DNA of 64,000 bases from Toxoplasma gondii ME49. Taxonomy: Eukaryota > Apicomplexa > Conoidasida > Eucoccidiorida > Sarcocystidae. The translations under genes and the position numbers were made by a program. Location of the stretch: the NCBI RefSeq assembly GCF_000006565.2, contig NC_031479.1, positions 3,808,289 to 3,872,288 of the forward strand, in the 5' to 3' direction. This document shows, piece after piece, positions 62,942-64,000 of this stretch (the first letter of the stretch is position 1; each line of letters begins with the position of its first letter). A model generated the notes under the pieces. The model was not told the DNA's origin. It saw nothing but the letters and a program-made list of their open reading frames with translations, and ran no database searches.

Positions 62942-63831
62942 TCACTTGTGATGGTGCTGCTTCGCCTTCTCCTGCTTGTACGTGGTCACGGCCGAAGACG
63001 GAATGGCTTTCCCCTCCTCGATGTACCGAATCGACACGGAGTTCACACAGTGCCGCTCGTTGGTCGCCGTAAACCTGCAAAAACGCGCAAAAAGTCCCCA
63101 AAAGGGTGCGTTGATAACTCGATCGTCTTGGCTAGCTAACCTACAACTCCCTGTCGTTATACACAAGCAAGGGAAGCTCCCTGAACATGCGTGCAATACT
63201 TCGTCACGCGACATAGGCGGCAGAGGAGAGACCGAACTCTCTCAGGTAGCTGCCTGTCTCCTCCTCCCTGACTGCCAGTGTGACTGTAAGAGACCTCAAA
63301 TCCTAAAACCACCCTTTTGGGGTTCAAGGAGCTCTCACCACATCCCATGTGATGTGTTGTTGTCGATTTGCTTCCCTCTGAAAGGCCCCCCTTCTGTGAT
63401 AGCTTCCCCATATCTAGTTATCTCAGAAATCCACTGGGGTCGTGGTGTACAGCCGTAATAGAGAACGTCTCCGTTCTTAGAACTCGGTTCATATTCAGTA
63501 TCATTTTCCTCGACCAATGGCTTGGAAATCGCAAAGTCCGCGTGTTCTTTCACCCTCGGCCGCCGCCTCCGCTGTCTGTTCCCTGCCTCTCTCAAGAGTC
63601 TTGCCCGTGTGATCGCTCGCTTCCAACGCGTCCTTCACCACCCTTCTCGGCTGCTTAAGAGAGCTACCGGATGTGGACTTGAATCTGCCGCAACACGCGT
63701 TTTTATTCCAGTGTCTGTTCGTTCTTACCCTTCGCCCTCAAAAAGATGCCCAAGGTGACCGCCGCAATTCGCACAGACAATCTCCACGCGTTTCATTCCG
63801 AAGGAGTTGTCTTCTTCCATGTACACAGAGC
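62942..63831 (-). CDS. Methionine sulfoxide reductase B, C-terminal two exons (5' part outside window)
   Basis: MsrB reduces the R form of methionine sulfoxide in proteins. Two exons are visible: 63831-63729 and 63074-62942, joined at phase 2. They encode about 78 residues. The upstream exon carries GMKRVEIVCANCGGHLGHLF, with one of the two zinc-binding CxxC motifs (CANC) and the family HLGH motif. The last exon carries RHCVNSVSIRYI, containing the catalytic Cys in the context of the usual R-x-C-x-N-S motif, then a Lys/His-rich tail ending at a TGA (62944-62942). The first base of the upstream exon needs a codon started in an exon beyond the window; the missing part should hold the other CxxC and the GWPSF region. 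The family call is firm; location in the cell cannot be judged without the N-terminus. Confidence 0.92.
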
Positions 63832-64000
63832 CTAGCAAAGCAAGCCAGGGAGAGACAGTTCGATTTCAAAATACCAATGTGAACACAAGCGATCACCGAT
63901 AGAACCGTCTATGCCCCGAAATGTAACGCGTCCACCGCCTGATCTAAAACCGGAGGTAAACGAGAAACGGTGAAGAACAAAGGGCCGAAGGCGACGCAAC
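63832..64000. other. Window edge, probable MsrB intron
   Basis: The sequence next to the upstream MsrB exon contains the acceptor TTGCTAG on the - strand. I see no further MsrB exon before the window ends. Confidence 0.5.

Noticed and set aside
1..64000. CRISPR arrays, insertion sequences, prophage or bacterial operons
   Set aside because: All recognisable genes are spliced eukaryotic genes; the only regular repeats are microsatellites and a coding minisatellite.

Overview
The window looks like nuclear DNA of a tissue-cyst coccidian (Toxoplasma, Hammondia or Neospora type; Sarcocystidae). The reasons are: spliced genes with many short GC-rich exons and GT-AG introns; long low-complexity Ser/Arg/Glu-rich extensions on otherwise ordinary proteins; dozens of (TA)n microsatellites confined to introns and intergenic DNA; a clear apicomplexan chloroquine-resistance-transporter (CRT) orthologue; and a near-perfect copy of a published Toxoplasma promoter element. 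The exact species cannot be fixed from the sequence alone. There are no rRNA, tRNA, CRISPR, insertion-sequence or plasmid-like features that I can support.

Eight genes can be assembled by joining exons whose reading phases agree. From left to right: (1) CRT, + strand, 15 exons, 2828-13202; (2) a two-exon orphan hypothetical protein, +, 15691-17541; (3) a membrane-anchored GMC-family flavin oxidoreductase, +, 8 exons, 20979-28533; (4) mitochondrial ribosomal protein bL19m, - strand, 7 exons, 34189-29445; (5) a membrane-anchored PhyH-type Fe(II)/2-oxoglutarate dioxygenase, +, 10 exons, 35182-43339; (6) EMG1/NEP1 18S rRNA pseudouridine methyltransferase, -, 9 exons, 50341-44442; (7) NOC1/MAK21/CEBPZ 60S assembly factor, +, 10 exons, 51913-60812; (8) the last two exons of a methionine sulfoxide reductase B, -, 63831-62942, whose 5' part lies beyond the window.

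The layout gives two divergent promoter regions (bL19m/PhyH, 34190-35181; EMG1/NOC1, 50342-51912) and three convergent 3' regions (28534-29444, 43340-44441, 60813-62941). EMG1 and NOC1 both act in nucleolar ribosome assembly and share an intergenic region with two close [T/C]GCATGC[G/A] elements. The other genes are not obviously linked in function: CRT is a lysosome/vacuole transporter, bL19m serves mitochondrial translation, and MsrB repairs oxidised methionine.

No wholly new system is evident. The observations most worth checking are the threonine at the CRT position equivalent to PfCRT Lys76, a TRP-1-like core promoter element in a convergent intergenic region where no gene start is visible, loss of the conserved Arg motif in EMG1, and the unusual membrane-anchored, heavily inserted GMC oxidoreductase. 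Exon boundaries were set by hand from splice consensus, phase agreement and family similarity; transcript data would be needed to confirm them.
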